64,000 nucleotides of DNA from Alphaproteobacteria bacterium (GCA_020632925.1 JACKER010000014.1:198171-262170); one strand, 5' to 3'; positions 8,798-17,653 are shown, numbered from the stretch's first letter. Notes: generated by a model from the letters alone, not told the origin. Numbers and translations: made by a program.

Positions 8798-10722
8798 TTC
8801 ACGAGGATGGGGGAGATCAGCAGCAGCACCACGCCCGAGACCGTCGCGGCGGCACCGATCTGGCCGAACACCGTCCCGTACACGTGGATCGTCTCGAGCG
8901 GAGCCGGGATGGCGCCCTCCTCACCGCCCTCGCCGCCCACGCCCGTCAGCGCGGCGATGATCGCGGCGAACAGGCTGCTGTACGCGGTGGCGAGGAACCA
9001 GGCGCCCATCGTCGTGCTCACGAGGCGTGCGGGCGACAGCTTCGTGATCATCGAGAGCCCGACCGGCGACAGGCAGAGCTCGCCGGTGGTGTGCAGCAGG
9101 TAGGCCAGGATCAGCCAGCCCATGCCCACCATGCCGCGCGCGTCGCAGTGGCCGGCGCCCCACCACAGCACACCGAACCCGGCCGCGAGCTGGAACAGTC
9201 CGAGGGAGAACTTCACCGGGGTGTTGGGCTCGAGCCCCATGCCGGCGAGTGCGCGCCACCCCATCGAGAACAGGGTGCCGAACAGCAGGATGAAGATCGG
9301 GTTGGCGGACTGGAACGTGGAGGCGGGGATCTCGTTGGTGGCGAGACCCATCCCGACGTGCTCACGTCCGATCTGCCAGGTGACCTCGACGCTGTCGTCG
9401 GCGCGGGCAGCGTCGAGCTGGTCCAGGGTGAACAGCTTCCCGCCCTGTGGATAACCGAGCTGCTCCTGCGTGAGCGTGAACGTGAGCGGCTTGCCCACGT
9501 CGGCGTCGGTCACGCGTCGGTCCTCGACGATCCGGTCGACGTTGCGGTCGGTGAAGTTGTTGATGGACGTGCCGGCCTGCTCGAAGAAGGTCCAGAACTG
9601 GAGCGAGAAGCCCATGAGGATGAGGGCGACCCAGAGGCGCTGACGCTCCACGAGGGTGCTGCGGAAGCTCTCGACGAGGAGGTAGAGCAGAGCGGCGGCG
9701 CCGATCACGAGGAGCAGCATGCCCGCGGGCGTCGACGCCTCCTTGGCGACGAAGCCCACGATCTCCGGCAGGCTCTTCACCACGGCGTCGGGGATGAGCG
9801 TCGTCGTCCGGTTGAGGTACACGAGGCCCGCGACCAGCGGCACGCCGAACAGCGCGAGGGAGTACACCGCCCACTCGAGGCGCAGACCCGCCACCGTGCG
9901 CCGGAGCAGCTCGGGGTCGGGCGGCTGGCCGGCGGCGTCGGGGAGACCCTCGCGACCGAGCGCCACGAAGGCCACGCAGCCGCTGAACACGAGCGCGAGC
10001 GCCACGACGCCGTTCACCGCCAGCAGGATGGGGTCGATGTGCATCAGCTGCAGCGCGATCATCCCGACGGCGGCGACCAGCGCCCCCAGCAGGATGAGGG
10101 TGCGGGCGATGAGGGTCGGCACGACGAAGACCGCGATACCGACGAGCATCCCGATGGTGGCCAGGCCGAACCCGTAGTGCCAGCCGAGCTTCTCGCCGAC
10201 GTACCCGCAGAGCAGGGGAGCGAGCGCCGCGCCGAGGTTGATGCCCATGTAGAAGATGGTGAAGCCGCCGTCGCGCTGGGCGGAGCCGTGCGGGTACAGC
10301 GAGCCGACGATCGTGGAGATGTTCGGCTTGAAGAAGCCGTTCCCGACGATGAGCAGGCCGAGCGCCGTGAAGAAGGGCAGGTCGTACTCGAGCGTCATCA
10401 GCAGGTGGCCGGCCGCCATCAGGAAGCCGCCGAGGACGACGGCGCGCCGCGCCCCGAGGAAGCGGTCCGCGACCATGCCGCCGATGAAGGGGGTCATGTA
10501 GACGAGCGAGGTGTACGCCCCGTAGACCCGGTACGCCTCGGTGTCGGAGTACGACAGGAAGCCCTTCTGCATATAGAAGGTGAGGAGGGCACGCATGCCG
10601 TAGTACGAGAAGCGCTCCCACATCTCGGCGAAGAACAGCGCGAACAGGCCCGTCGGGTGGCCGAACAGCGTGTGCCGGGTGGCGACGTAGGTGGCGCCAC
10701 TGTCCGGGGCGGCAGACGACAT
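8776..10722 (-). CDS. POT/PTR family proton-coupled oligopeptide transporter
   Basis: A 648-residue polytopic inner-membrane protein. Family signatures are EMWERFSYYGMRALL near residue 33, FKPNISTIVGSLYP, and FYMGINLGAALAPLLCGYVGE. The ExxER-type motif couples transport to protons in characterised members. An unusually large hydrophilic loop (about residues 385-460) contains FTDRNVDRIVEDRR and separates the two halves of the later helices. The segment GELCLSPVGLSMITKLSP near the C-terminus is also typical. GGAGGGTCC precedes the ATG. The sulfatase gene follows in an overlapping arrangement and is probably co-transcribed. Confidence 0.92.
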   Translation of the reverse strand: MSSAAPDSGATYVATRHTLFGHPTGLFALFFAEMWERFSYYGMRALLTFYMQKGFLSYSDTEAYRVYGAYTSLVYMTPFIGGMVADRFLGARRAVVLGGFLMAAGHLLMTLEYDLPFFTALGLLIVGNGFFKPNISTIVGSLYPHGSAQRDGGFTIFYMGINLGAALAPLLCGYVGEKLGWHYGFGLATIGMLVGIAVFVVPTLIARTLILLGALVAAVGMIALQLMHIDPILLAVNGVVALALVFSGCVAFVALGREGLPDAAGQPPDPELLRRTVAGLRLEWAVYSLALFGVPLVAGLVYLNRTTTLIPDAVVKSLPEIVGFVAKEASTPAGMLLLVIGAAALLYLLVESFRSTLVERQRLWVALILMGFSLQFWTFFEQAGTSINNFTDRNVDRIVEDRRVTDADVGKPLTFTLTQEQLGYPQGGKLFTLDQLDAARADDSVEVTWQIGREHVGMGLATNEIPASTFQSANPIFILLFGTLFSMGWRALAGMGLEPNTPVKFSLGLFQLAAGFGVLWWGAGHCDARGMVGMGWLILAYLLHTTGELCLSPVGLSMITKLSPARLVSTTMGAWFLATAYSSLFAAIIAALTGVGGEGGEEGAIPAPLETIHVYGTVFGQIGAAATVSGVVLLLISPILVKWMHGEK

Positions 10723-10822
10723 GGACCCTCCGCGGTGCGACCGTCCGACCGGACGCCGCGTGCGCCGGGCCTGCTAACCGGTCGATCGTGGGCTGGCCGG
10801 AGCGAGCGTCATCCCGCCGGGA

Positions 10823-11008
10823 TCAGCCGAGCGCGCGGGAGACGTCCTCGATCCGCTCGCGCAGGGCATCCAGCTCCCGGTGCAGCCGCTTGCGCTCCGC
10901 ACGCACCTGGTCGGGCCCTTCCGGGGGGGCCCGCTCGAGGCGGTACAGGGCGAGATCGAGGTCGCGGGCGACCTCCTCCAGGCGTCGGGCTGCATCCTGG
11001 GGCGACAT
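10823..11008 (-). CDS. Small coiled-coil protein, unknown function
   Basis: A 61-residue charged protein that is almost entirely predicted helix with heptad-like spacing (RRLEEVARDLDLALYRLE, then RKRLHRELDALRERIEDV). It has no membrane segment or signal. Its length resembles SlyX-type or spacer proteins, but I do not recognise the family. Codon third positions are GC-rich like those of the neighbours, which supports coding. AGGCGG lies about 14 bases before the ATG, slightly far. It lies 100 bases upstream of the peptide transporter on the same strand. Confidence 0.5.
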   Translation of the reverse strand: MSPQDAARRLEEVARDLDLALYRLERAPPEGPDQVRAERKRLHRELDALRERIEDVSRALG

Positions 11009-11051
11009 CGCGCGTGAGTAACCGCCTGGCGCCGAAAGTCAGGTCGTGTGG

Positions 11052-11080
11052 GTGACCCCGTCTCCGCGCCACGCTATGCT
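11052..11080 (+). promoter_or_regulatory. Candidate sigma-70 promoter
   Basis: GTGACC (11052-11057) and TATGCT (11075-11080) are separated by 17 bases, matching four of six and four of six consensus positions. It points towards nrdJ but lies about 580 bases upstream of it. Confidence 0.3.
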
Positions 11081-11336
11081 GAACACGTGTCCAGTGGTGG
11101 GGGAGGCTGTGATCCAGCTCACAATTCGACGGTTGCCGACATCCACAGGCCTGCGGACAGCGGGCGCGGATCATCCTCGCGGAGCGCCGCTGGTGGCGCG
11201 GTTCCTCGGCCGCTCCACCCCCCCTCCGGCACACCTGTGGAAGAACCGGGGACGAACCGGGAGGGACGCCTGCGGATCCCGCTCGGATCGGGTCTCCGAT
11301 CGGCCTGGGAACAGGCTCGGCGCGTCTTCCGCAGGC

Positions 11337-11345
11337 TGTGGACAA
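11337..11345 (-). promoter_or_regulatory. DnaA-box-like nonamer
   Basis: TGTGGACAA is the reverse complement of TTGTCCACA, the form of the DnaA box common in GC-rich genomes. Weaker seven-of-nine matches lie at 11139-11147 and 11236-11244. DnaA control of ribonucleotide reductase genes is known in Escherichia coli, so regulation of nrdJ is plausible. Confidence 0.35.
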
Positions 11346-11402
11346 CTTCGTCCGTCCAGGACCGGGAAAACCACAACAGGTTGGGGTTGTGCAGCCCGGG
11401 CC

Positions 11403-11418
11403 GCACTAGATATTGTGG
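11403..11418 (+). promoter_or_regulatory. NrdR-box-like operator upstream of nrdJ
   Basis: GCACTAGATATTGTGG matches 13 of 16 positions of the NrdR consensus ACACWATATATWGTGT. It contains GATATT, which could be the -10 element, so repressor binding would block RNA polymerase. NrdR usually binds two boxes. The only nearby partner is the CACAAC/GTTGTG inverted repeat centred about 29 bases upstream, which is a poor match. Confidence 0.5.
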
Positions 11419-11665
11419 TCAGGCCTCGCGATGAGGCATCCACCCGGGCACGTCGCCCCCTCCGCCGCTCGCTCCCGCGGGCCTCGCAGGTCGCCGACGC
11501 GCTCCGGATCCAGCCAAGGTCCCACCCTCAACTCCCACCCCGCACACCCCATCCGGTCCCGAGAGGAGGGCGTTCGCGCCCGCGTCGTCCGACGACGGTC
11601 CACGCCGTCGGCCCATCGCCATTCCTTCGCTGCCTTCGATGTGGTCGCGCCACAGAGGTGTCCCC

Positions 11666-14600
11666 ATGCGTGTCACGCGTCGCTTCACCGCCGGACTCAC
11701 CTCCCCCTACGAGGGGCTGGTGTTCGTTCCTCGCCGGTCCGAGATCCGCAACACCGACGGCTCCGTGGTGTTCGAGGCGGACGGCGTCATGGTCCCCGAG
11801 GGCTGGTCGCAGGTCGCCACGGACATCCTGGCGCAGAAGTACTTCCGCAAGGCCGGCGTCCCCGTGAAGACGTCCCAGGTCGAGGAGGCCGGCGTCCCGA
11901 AGGAGCTCTGGCGCTCCGTGCCGGACGTGGGCGCCGTGACCGAGGGTCACCGGTTCGGTCGGGAGACCGACGCGCGCCAGGTGTTCGACCGCCTCGCCGG
12001 CTGCTGGGCCTACTGGGGCTGCCGCGAGGGGATGTTCGACGCCCCCGAGGACGCCCTCGCGTTCTACGACGAGCTGCGGTTCATGATGGCGCGGCAGTAC
12101 TGCGCGCCGAACTCGCCCCAGTGGTTCAACACGGGGCTGCACTGGGCCTACGGCATCGACGGCCCCTCCCAGGGCCACAAGTACGTCGACCCCAAGACGA
12201 ACGAGGTCGTGGCCTCCTCGTCCGCGTACGAGCGCCCCCAGCCGCACGCCTGCTTCATCCAGGCCGTGTCCGACGACCTCGTCAACGACGGCGGCATCAT
12301 GGACCTCTGGGTCCGTGAGGCGCGTCTGTTCAAGTACGGGTCGGGCACCGGCAGCAACTTCAGCGCGCTCCGTGGGGAGAACGAGAACCTGTCGGGCGGT
12401 GGCCGCTCCTCGGGTCTCATGAGCTTCCTCAAGATCGGCGACCGCGCCGCCGGCGCCATCAAGAGCGGTGGCACCACCCGTCGCGCCGCCAAGATGGTGT
12501 GCCTCGACCTCGATCACCCGGACATCGAGCAGTTCGTCAGCTGGAAGGTGAACGAGGAGCAGAAGGTCGCGTCGCTGGTGGCCGGCTCCCGCCTCCTCGA
12601 GCGCAGCCTCGACGCCGTGCTGCGCGCGGTCAACCCGACCGAGGGTCCGCTCGTCGGCGCCGCCATCCACGTCCGCATCGATCCCCGCGAGAACCCCGCC
12701 CTCGCCCGCGCCATGCAGGACGCGCGCGCCGCACAGATCCCGGACAACGTGGTCTTCCGCGTCATCCAGTACGCGAAGCAGGGGTACACCCGCCTCGAGA
12801 TGCCGCTGTACGACACCGACTGGCAGGGCGACGCCTACCAGACCGTGTCGGGCCAGAACTCGAACAACAGCGTGCGCATCCCGAACACGTTCATGGACGC
12901 CGTGCTGCGCGACGAGCCCTGGCGCCTGATCCGCCGCACCGACCGCAAGGTCGCGCGGACGCTGCGCGCTCAGGATCTGTGGGAGGAGATCTGCTACGCC
13001 GCGTGGGCCTGCGCCGACCCGGGCGTGCAGTTCGACTCGACGATCAACGAGTGGCACACCTGCCCGAACGACGGTCGGATCAACGCGAGCAACCCCTGCT
13101 CCGAGTACATGTTCCTCGACGACACGGCCTGCAACCTGGCGTCGCTGAACCTGACCCGCTTCTGGGACACGAAGGGCAACGCGTTCCGCATCGAGGACTA
13201 CGTCCACGCCGTCCAGGTCTGGACCATCGTGCTCGAGGTGTCCGTCGCGATGGCCCAGTTCCCCTCGGAGGCCATCGCCCGCCGGTCGTACGACTACCGC
13301 ACGCTCGGGCTCGGCTTCGCCAACCTCGGCGCGCTGCTGATGCTCATGGGCGTTCCGTACGACAGCACCCGCGGTCGGGCGATCTGCGGCGGCCTGACCG
13401 CCATCCTCACCGGTGAGTCGTACGCGACCAGCGCCCGCATGGCCGGCGAGCTCGGTCCGTTCCCGCGGTACGCGGCGAACCGCGACCAGATGCTCCGCGT
13501 CATCCGCAACCACCGGCGGGCGGCGTGGGCCGCGCCGTCCTCGGAGTACGAGGACCTCACGATCCGTCCGGTGCCGCTCGACGCCTCGCAGACGCCCCGC
13601 GACATGCTGGACGCCGCGCGCACGGCCTGGGACCAGGCGCTCGCCCTCGGTGAGCAGCACGGCTTCCGCAACGCGCAGGTCTCGGTCATCGCCCCGACCG
13701 GCACGATCGGGCTCGTCATGGACTGCGACACCACCGGCATCGAGCCCGACTTCGCCCTGGTGAAGTTCAAGAAGCTCGCCGGCGGCGGGTACTTCAAGAT
13801 CATCAACCAGTCGGTCCCGCCCGCGCTCGCCCGCCTGGGGTACACGCCGGTCCAGATCGACGAGATCGTGAAGTACGCGGTCGGCTGGGGCAGCCTGCGC
13901 CAGGCGCCCTGCCTGCACCACGATGCGCTCCTGGCCCGCGGCTTCACGCCCGACGTGCTGGACCGCATCGAGGGCTCCCTCGGCAGCGCCTTCGACCTGA
14001 AGTTCGCGTTCAACGCGTTCGTGCTGGGCAAGGAGTTCTGCCGCGACGTGCTCGGGCTGTCCGACGCGCAGCTCGCCGACCCCTCGCTCGACATCCTGTC
14101 GGCCGTGGGCTTCTCCCGCGCCGAGATCGAGCTGGCCAACACCTGGGTCACGGGTGCGATGACGCTCGAGGGCGCTCCGCACCTGAAGGCCGAGCACCTG
14201 CCGGTGTTCGACTGCGCGAACCGCTGCGGTCGCCTGGGCAAGCGCTTCATCCCGGTCGAGGGTCACATCCGCATGATGGCGACCTGCCAGCCCTTCGTGT
14301 CGGGCGCCATCAGCAAGACGATCAACATGCCGAACGAGGCGACGATCGACGACGTGAAGTCGGCGTACATGCTGTCGTGGCGGCTCGGGCTGAAGGCGAA
14401 CGCCCTCTACCGCGACGGCAGCAAGCTCTCGCAGCCGCTGTCGAGCCAGGTCGCGACCGACCTCTTCGGCGCGCTCGAGCAGGTCGCCCCGGAGGCGCCC
14501 GCGGACCGTCCGGCCGCGCAGAAGGTGGTCGAGGTCGCCGAGCGCGTGGTGGTGCGGTACCTCGCGAAGCGCCGGCGGCTCCCCGATCGGCGCCGGGGGT

Positions 14601-15361
14601 ACACGCAGAAGGCGGTGGTCGGCGGCCACAAGGTCTTCCTGCGGACCGGTGAGTACGAGGATGGCGCGCTCGGCGAGATCTTCATCGACATGCACAAGGA
14701 GGGCGCTGCCTTCCGGTCGCTGATGAACTCGTTCGCCATCGCCATCTCGATCGGTCTGCAGCACGGCGTGCCGCTCGAGAAGTTCGTGGACCAGTTCCTG
14801 TTCTCGCGCTTCGAGCCGAACGGCATCGTGATGGGCAACGACCGCATCAAGATGGCGACGTCGATCATCGACTACATCTTCCGCGAGCTGGCCATCAACT
14901 ACCTGGGCCGGGACGAGTTGGCGCACGTGTCGGAGGAGGACCTCCGGCACGACGCGATGGGCACGCACTCGCACGAGGAGGAGCCCGAGTACTACGAGGA
15001 GCAGACGTTCTCCGGGCCGATGCTGGTGACCGAGGTCCCCATCGACGTGGACACGCTGCGCACCTCGGGCGACTCGGCCCCCGACCGCCACTTCGGCGAG
15101 GTGGACTACGACACCCCGCGCCCGGCCCGCGTCAGCGTGCCCCCGGCGACCGTCTCGGCCTCGGGTGAGGTGGAGCGCGTCGTCGTCCGCCGGCCGGTGG
15201 TGATGTCCAGCGTCCGCGACGTGCGCATCCAGGCCGTCATGGACGCCCGCGCCCGCGGGTACGAAGGCGACGCCTGCGGCGAGTGCGGCGCGATGACCAT
15301 GGTGCGCAACGGCTCCTGCCTGAAGTGCGTGAGCTGCGGCTCGACCTCCGGCTGCAGCTAG
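11666..15361 (+). CDS. nrdJ: Vitamin B12-dependent (class II) ribonucleotide reductase
   Basis: A 1231-residue class II enzyme that reduces ribonucleotides to deoxyribonucleotides using adenosylcobalamin, with or without oxygen. Visible hallmarks are CAPNSPQWFNTG near residue 155, PHACFIQAV with the first redox Cys, SGTGSNFS, NPCSEYMFLDDTACNL with the NPCSE motif, and APTGTIG. A C-terminal zinc-ribbon tail CGECG...CVSCGSTSGCS supplies the shuttle cysteines. The ATG at 11666 is preceded by AGAGGTG. The open frame extends nine codons further upstream to a GTG without a site. It is transcribed alone. Regulation by NrdR and perhaps DnaA is suggested by the upstream boxes. No class Ia genes are seen in the window. 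Confidence 0.97.
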   Translation: MRVTRRFTAGLTSPYEGLVFVPRRSEIRNTDGSVVFEADGVMVPEGWSQVATDILAQKYFRKAGVPVKTSQVEEAGVPKELWRSVPDVGAVTEGHRFGRETDARQVFDRLAGCWAYWGCREGMFDAPEDALAFYDELRFMMARQYCAPNSPQWFNTGLHWAYGIDGPSQGHKYVDPKTNEVVASSSAYERPQPHACFIQAVSDDLVNDGGIMDLWVREARLFKYGSGTGSNFSALRGENENLSGGGRSSGLMSFLKIGDRAAGAIKSGGTTRRAAKMVCLDLDHPDIEQFVSWKVNEEQKVASLVAGSRLLERSLDAVLRAVNPTEGPLVGAAIHVRIDPRENPALARAMQDARAAQIPDNVVFRVIQYAKQGYTRLEMPLYDTDWQGDAYQTVSGQNSNNSVRIPNTFMDAVLRDEPWRLIRRTDRKVARTLRAQDLWEEICYAAWACADPGVQFDSTINEWHTCPNDGRINASNPCSEYMFLDDTACNLASLNLTRFWDTKGNAFRIEDYVHAVQVWTIVLEVSVAMAQFPSEAIARRSYDYRTLGLGFANLGALLMLMGVPYDSTRGRAICGGLTAILTGESYATSARMAGELGPFPRYAANRDQMLRVIRNHRRAAWAAPSSEYEDLTIRPVPLDASQTPRDMLDAARTAWDQALALGEQHGFRNAQVSVIAPTGTIGLVMDCDTTGIEPDFALVKFKKLAGGGYFKIINQSVPPALARLGYTPVQIDEIVKYAVGWGSLRQAPCLHHDALLARGFTPDVLDRIEGSLGSAFDLKFAFNAFVLGKEFCRDVLGLSDAQLADPSLDILSAVGFSRAEIELANTWVTGAMTLEGAPHLKAEHLPVFDCANRCGRLGKRFIPVEGHIRMMATCQPFVSGAISKTINMPNEATIDDVKSAYMLSWRLGLKANALYRDGSKLSQPLSSQVATDLFGALEQVAPEAPADRPAAQKVVEVAERVVVRYLAKRRRLPDRRRGYTQKAVVGGHKVFLRTGEYEDGALGEIFIDMHKEGAAFRSLMNSFAIAISIGLQHGVPLEKFVDQFLFSRFEPNGIVMGNDRIKMATSIIDYIFRELAINYLGRDELAHVSEEDLRHDAMGTHSHEEEPEYYEEQTFSGPMLVTEVPIDVDTLRTSGDSAPDRHFGEVDYDTPRPARVSVPPATVSASGEVERVVVRRPVVMSSVRDVRIQAVMDARARGYEGDACGECGAMTMVRNGSCLKCVSCGSTSGCS

Positions 15362-15645
15362 GGGGGCGGACGAACCGGCGGCCGGAATCGCCGAGGGCTT
15401 GCGCTTCGTTCGTCGCGTACAGGAGTACGCTTCCTCACTGCAGCGCGGCGCCCTCGACGATTCCGTCGCGCCGGCTCGCCGCCCCAACGCGTTGGATGTG
15501 TGCGAGCGTCCGCCGCGGGCGCCCGGGGTGAGGCGGTGTCCGGAGGGCGCGGCGTGCAGCGAGCCCCAGGCTCGCGCACTCCGGATTGGCTGCGGCTGCA
15601 GGCGGGTCATGACAAGGCGTCATGGCGAATGGTTCGGCGGGGCGG
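15362..15645. other. Intergenic region between nrdJ and a convergent gene
   Basis: 284 bases without a supported gene. A perfect inverted repeat GCGTAC-AGGA-GTACGC lies at 15415-15430. It could be a weak factor-dependent terminator or a protein site, since no T tract follows. The rest shows no recognisable structure. Confidence 0.4.
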
Positions 15646-16470
15646 TCAGCCAGGACTCTGGCGAGGGTGACTGTCTTCCGCTTCGGCGACGGGCACGTCG
15701 AACGTGAACCCGTAGAATCCTGTGTCCCAGTGGACGTGGGGTTCGATGCTCACACCGCCGCGGGCCAGGAAGAAGAGGTGCGCGTAGCGCTCCTGGCCCG
15801 GACCATAATTCGCATGAGCGACTGCAAAGCGATCAGGACCCGCTGACGAGAACCAGTTGACGCGGGACCGATGTTCGTGTCGACGGCTCACGGTGTGTCG
15901 CGGATCGAGGAGCACATTGCAGGTCGGCGGTGTCGCGAGTGCTCCGTGGCGCCCCCGGACGGCGCCACCACGGGGTTGTTCGACGATGTTGTCTTCGCCA
16001 CAAATCAGTAGCGCAACGTTGCATTCGCCAAGTTGGAAGCGACGGGCGCCGCCGGGACGAAGCTGGTCGACGAGGGTCCGCACCGCACTCGGGGTGGCCT
16101 CGAAACAACGCGCGAAACGCTGGTGAAAGGGACCCATCGGCCTTTCGCCCTTGCCCTTGACGAAGTACGCCGGGCGCCGATCACCGACCTTGCTGGTCCC
16201 TTTCTTCACCAACTCGAAGATACCTGCCACCCCGGCCGCATTGAGTTGGGCCACGATGTCGGCGTCGTCCGGATTCCCAGACCCCGGCCACGGCTGCGTG
16301 TATCCGCTGAAGACCACCACGTCGCAACCTTCGGACGCCGCCCACGAGATTGCCCCACGAACAGCATCTGCGCGAGCCGGAGCAGTTGCGAGCGCCCAGG
16401 CGAAGTGATGTTCTGCGAGGGTTGTAGCTCTACCATCGAACCCCAGGCCAATGATGCCAAAGCGTGTCAT
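15646..16470 (-). CDS. Degenerate nitrilase-fold protein of lower GC content
   Basis: A 274-residue protein of uncertain function. Its layout resembles the carbon-nitrogen hydrolase fold: SEGCDVVVFSGYT in place of the Glu-containing strand, a Lys-rich YFVKGKGERP, ECNVALLICGEDN with a Cys at the nucleophile elbow, NVLLDPRHT, and FAVAHANYGPG near the end. The catalytic Glu position appears to be lost, so activity is doubtful. The ATG at 16470 has a clear GGAGG five bases upstream. The frame is open further upstream but loses that site. The gene has visibly lower GC and different codon use from its neighbours, which suggests horizontal transfer. A small hairpin TGCCG-TTT-CGGCA at 16483-16495 lies just upstream. 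Confidence 0.6.
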   Translation of the reverse strand: MTRFGIIGLGFDGRATTLAEHHFAWALATAPARADAVRGAISWAASEGCDVVVFSGYTQPWPGSGNPDDADIVAQLNAAGVAGIFELVKKGTSKVGDRRPAYFVKGKGERPMGPFHQRFARCFEATPSAVRTLVDQLRPGGARRFQLGECNVALLICGEDNIVEQPRGGAVRGRHGALATPPTCNVLLDPRHTVSRRHEHRSRVNWFSSAGPDRFAVAHANYGPGQERYAHLFFLARGGVSIEPHVHWDTGFYGFTFDVPVAEAEDSHPRQSPG

Positions 16471-16586
16471 GTTGCCTCCAAATGCCGTTTCGGCACTTGT
16501 AGCACGTGTGAGCGCGCCCGCGGTGATCCCCGAAGGGCTGAGGTCGGTCAGCGTTCGGTGCCGAGCCCGTGCGGTGATCTTCGAGC

Positions 16587-17564
16587 TCAGGCAGCGACCG
16601 TGAGGACGGCGTTCCCCCGCTTGTGGCCCGTCTCCACCAGCCGGTGCGCCGCGGCGGCGTCGGCCATGGTGAACCGGGCGCCGATGACCGCCCGCAGCTC
16701 GCCGGCGTCCACGAGGTCGCGGACCAACGCGAGGTCGGCGGCCTTGTCGGCGGCGGGGCGGAGGCCGGTGAACGCGAGGACGGCACGGTGTGAGCCGAAG
16801 AGCCGCGTCCACAGGCTCCACCCGACCACGGACAGACCGAGCACCGGGCAGAGGTAGGTGCCGCCGGGCTCGAGGAGCGCGCGCGCGGCGGAGAAGCCCA
16901 GCGCACCGGCCACGTCGAAGATCACGTCCCACGTGCGGCCCAGCGAGCCCAGCGGGGTGGTGGTGTAGTCGATGACGTGGTGGGCGCCGAGCTCGCGGAG
17001 GAGCGCCTGGTTGCGGGTGCTCGCGACCGCCGTGACCTCCGCGCCGAGGTGCCTGGCCAGCTGGACCGCGGCGACGCCGACCGCGCCCGAGGCGCCGTTG
17101 ATCAGCACCCGCGTCCCCGGGCCGACGCGGCCGTGGTCACGGAGGAAGGGGAGGGCGGTGAGCGCACCCTCGACGATGGCTGCCGCCTCCTCGAAGCCCA
17201 CGGATCCCGGCTTGGGGCCGATCGCGCCGTCCTCGGGGAGCACGACCAGCTCCGCGTGTGCGCCGAAGTCGTCGCCCGTCGCGGCAACGACGGCGTCGCC
17301 GACGCGCCAACGCTCCACACCCTCGCCCACGGCCTCGATCTCGCCCGCGAGCTCCGTGCCCAGCACCTGCTTCTTCGGCGAGAGCAGGCCCTGCGCCAGG
17401 CGGATGGCGAGCAGCCGTCCCCGCCGGAAGGTCGTGTCGGCGGTGGAGACGGTCGCGGCCCGCACGCGGATGCGGACCTCTCCCGGACCGGGCGTGGGCG
17501 CCGCGAGGTCGGTGACCTCGAGCACGTCGGGGGATCCGTATCGGGTGTAGGTGATGGCCTTCAT
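16587..17564 (-). CDS. Zinc-independent NADPH:quinone oxidoreductase (MDR family)
   Basis: A 325-residue medium-chain dehydrogenase/reductase of the quinone-oxidoreductase branch. The catalytic-domain segment GTELAGEIEAVGEGV and the nucleotide-binding fold GASGAVGVAAVQLARHLGA (about residue 155) are clear. No structural or catalytic zinc Cys cluster is present. Such enzymes reduce quinones or enones with NAD(P)H and often serve in detoxification. AGGAGG precedes the ATG at a good distance. It is divergent from a TetR regulator, and two identical-half palindromes lie between them, so induction on ligand binding by that regulator is likely. Confidence 0.9.
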   Translation of the reverse strand: MKAITYTRYGSPDVLEVTDLAAPTPGPGEVRIRVRAATVSTADTTFRRGRLLAIRLAQGLLSPKKQVLGTELAGEIEAVGEGVERWRVGDAVVAATGDDFGAHAELVVLPEDGAIGPKPGSVGFEEAAAIVEGALTALPFLRDHGRVGPGTRVLINGASGAVGVAAVQLARHLGAEVTAVASTRNQALLRELGAHHVIDYTTTPLGSLGRTWDVIFDVAGALGFSAARALLEPGGTYLCPVLGLSVVGWSLWTRLFGSHRAVLAFTGLRPAADKAADLALVRDLVDAGELRAVIGARFTMADAAAAHRLVETGHKRGNAVLTVAA

Positions 17565-17581
17565 GCTGCCCTCCTGGTGTG

Positions 17582-17594
17582 CTTACGCTGTAAG
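17582..17594. promoter_or_regulatory. Palindromic operator 1 (TetR-type)
   Basis: CTTACGCTGTAAG is a palindrome of CTTAC and GTAAG around a GCT centre. It lies just upstream of the quinone oxidoreductase start. Confidence 0.75.
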
Positions 17595-17612
17595 TCTCTC
17601 CACATGGTTATA

Positions 17613-17625
17613 CTTACAGCGTAAG
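17613..17625. promoter_or_regulatory. Palindromic operator 2 (TetR-type)
   Basis: CTTACAGCGTAAG is the exact reverse complement of operator 1. The centres are 31 bases apart, about three helical turns, so two dimers would bind the same DNA face. It overlaps a TATACT (17609-17614) that could be the -10 element of the tetR-like gene. Confidence 0.75.
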
Positions 17626-17653
17626 TGTGTCCACTCGTCGATGGAGGATTCGC

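Larger units (their letters stand above)
11009..11665 (+). promoter_or_regulatory. Long nrdJ upstream region with no gene
   Basis: These roughly 650 bases carry no convincing coding sequence. They hold a possible sigma-70 promoter at 11052-11080, three DnaA-box-like nonamers (11139-11147, 11236-11244, 11337-11345), an inverted repeat CACAAC/GTTGTG spanning 11372-11391, and an NrdR-box-like palindrome at 11403-11418. The AT-richer stretch around 11400-11415 is the likely core promoter of nrdJ. That would give a 5' leader of about 240 bases. I found no cobalamin-riboswitch B12 box in the leader. Confidence 0.55.

Noticed and set aside
11100..11420. Chromosomal replication origin
   Set aside because: Only one good DnaA-like box and two weak ones are present, with no AT-rich unwinding element and no dnaA, gyrB or parAB genes nearby. 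Gene regulation explains the boxes better.
11419..11665. Cobalamin riboswitch in the nrdJ leader
   Set aside because: A B12 switch would be expected for some ribonucleotide reductase genes, but no B12-box consensus or matching fold was visible.
11528..15610. A 1360-codon open frame antisense to nrdJ
   Set aside because: It is a shadow produced by high GC at third positions. It encodes low-complexity Arg/Val/Asp-rich sequence and no domain, while nrdJ on the other strand is unmistakable.
16587..16932. An N-terminal extension of the nitrilase-fold gene to 16932
   Set aside because: The extension would overlap the quinone oxidoreductase gene, reads as Arg-rich shadow sequence, and ignores the strong ribosome binding site before the ATG at 16470.
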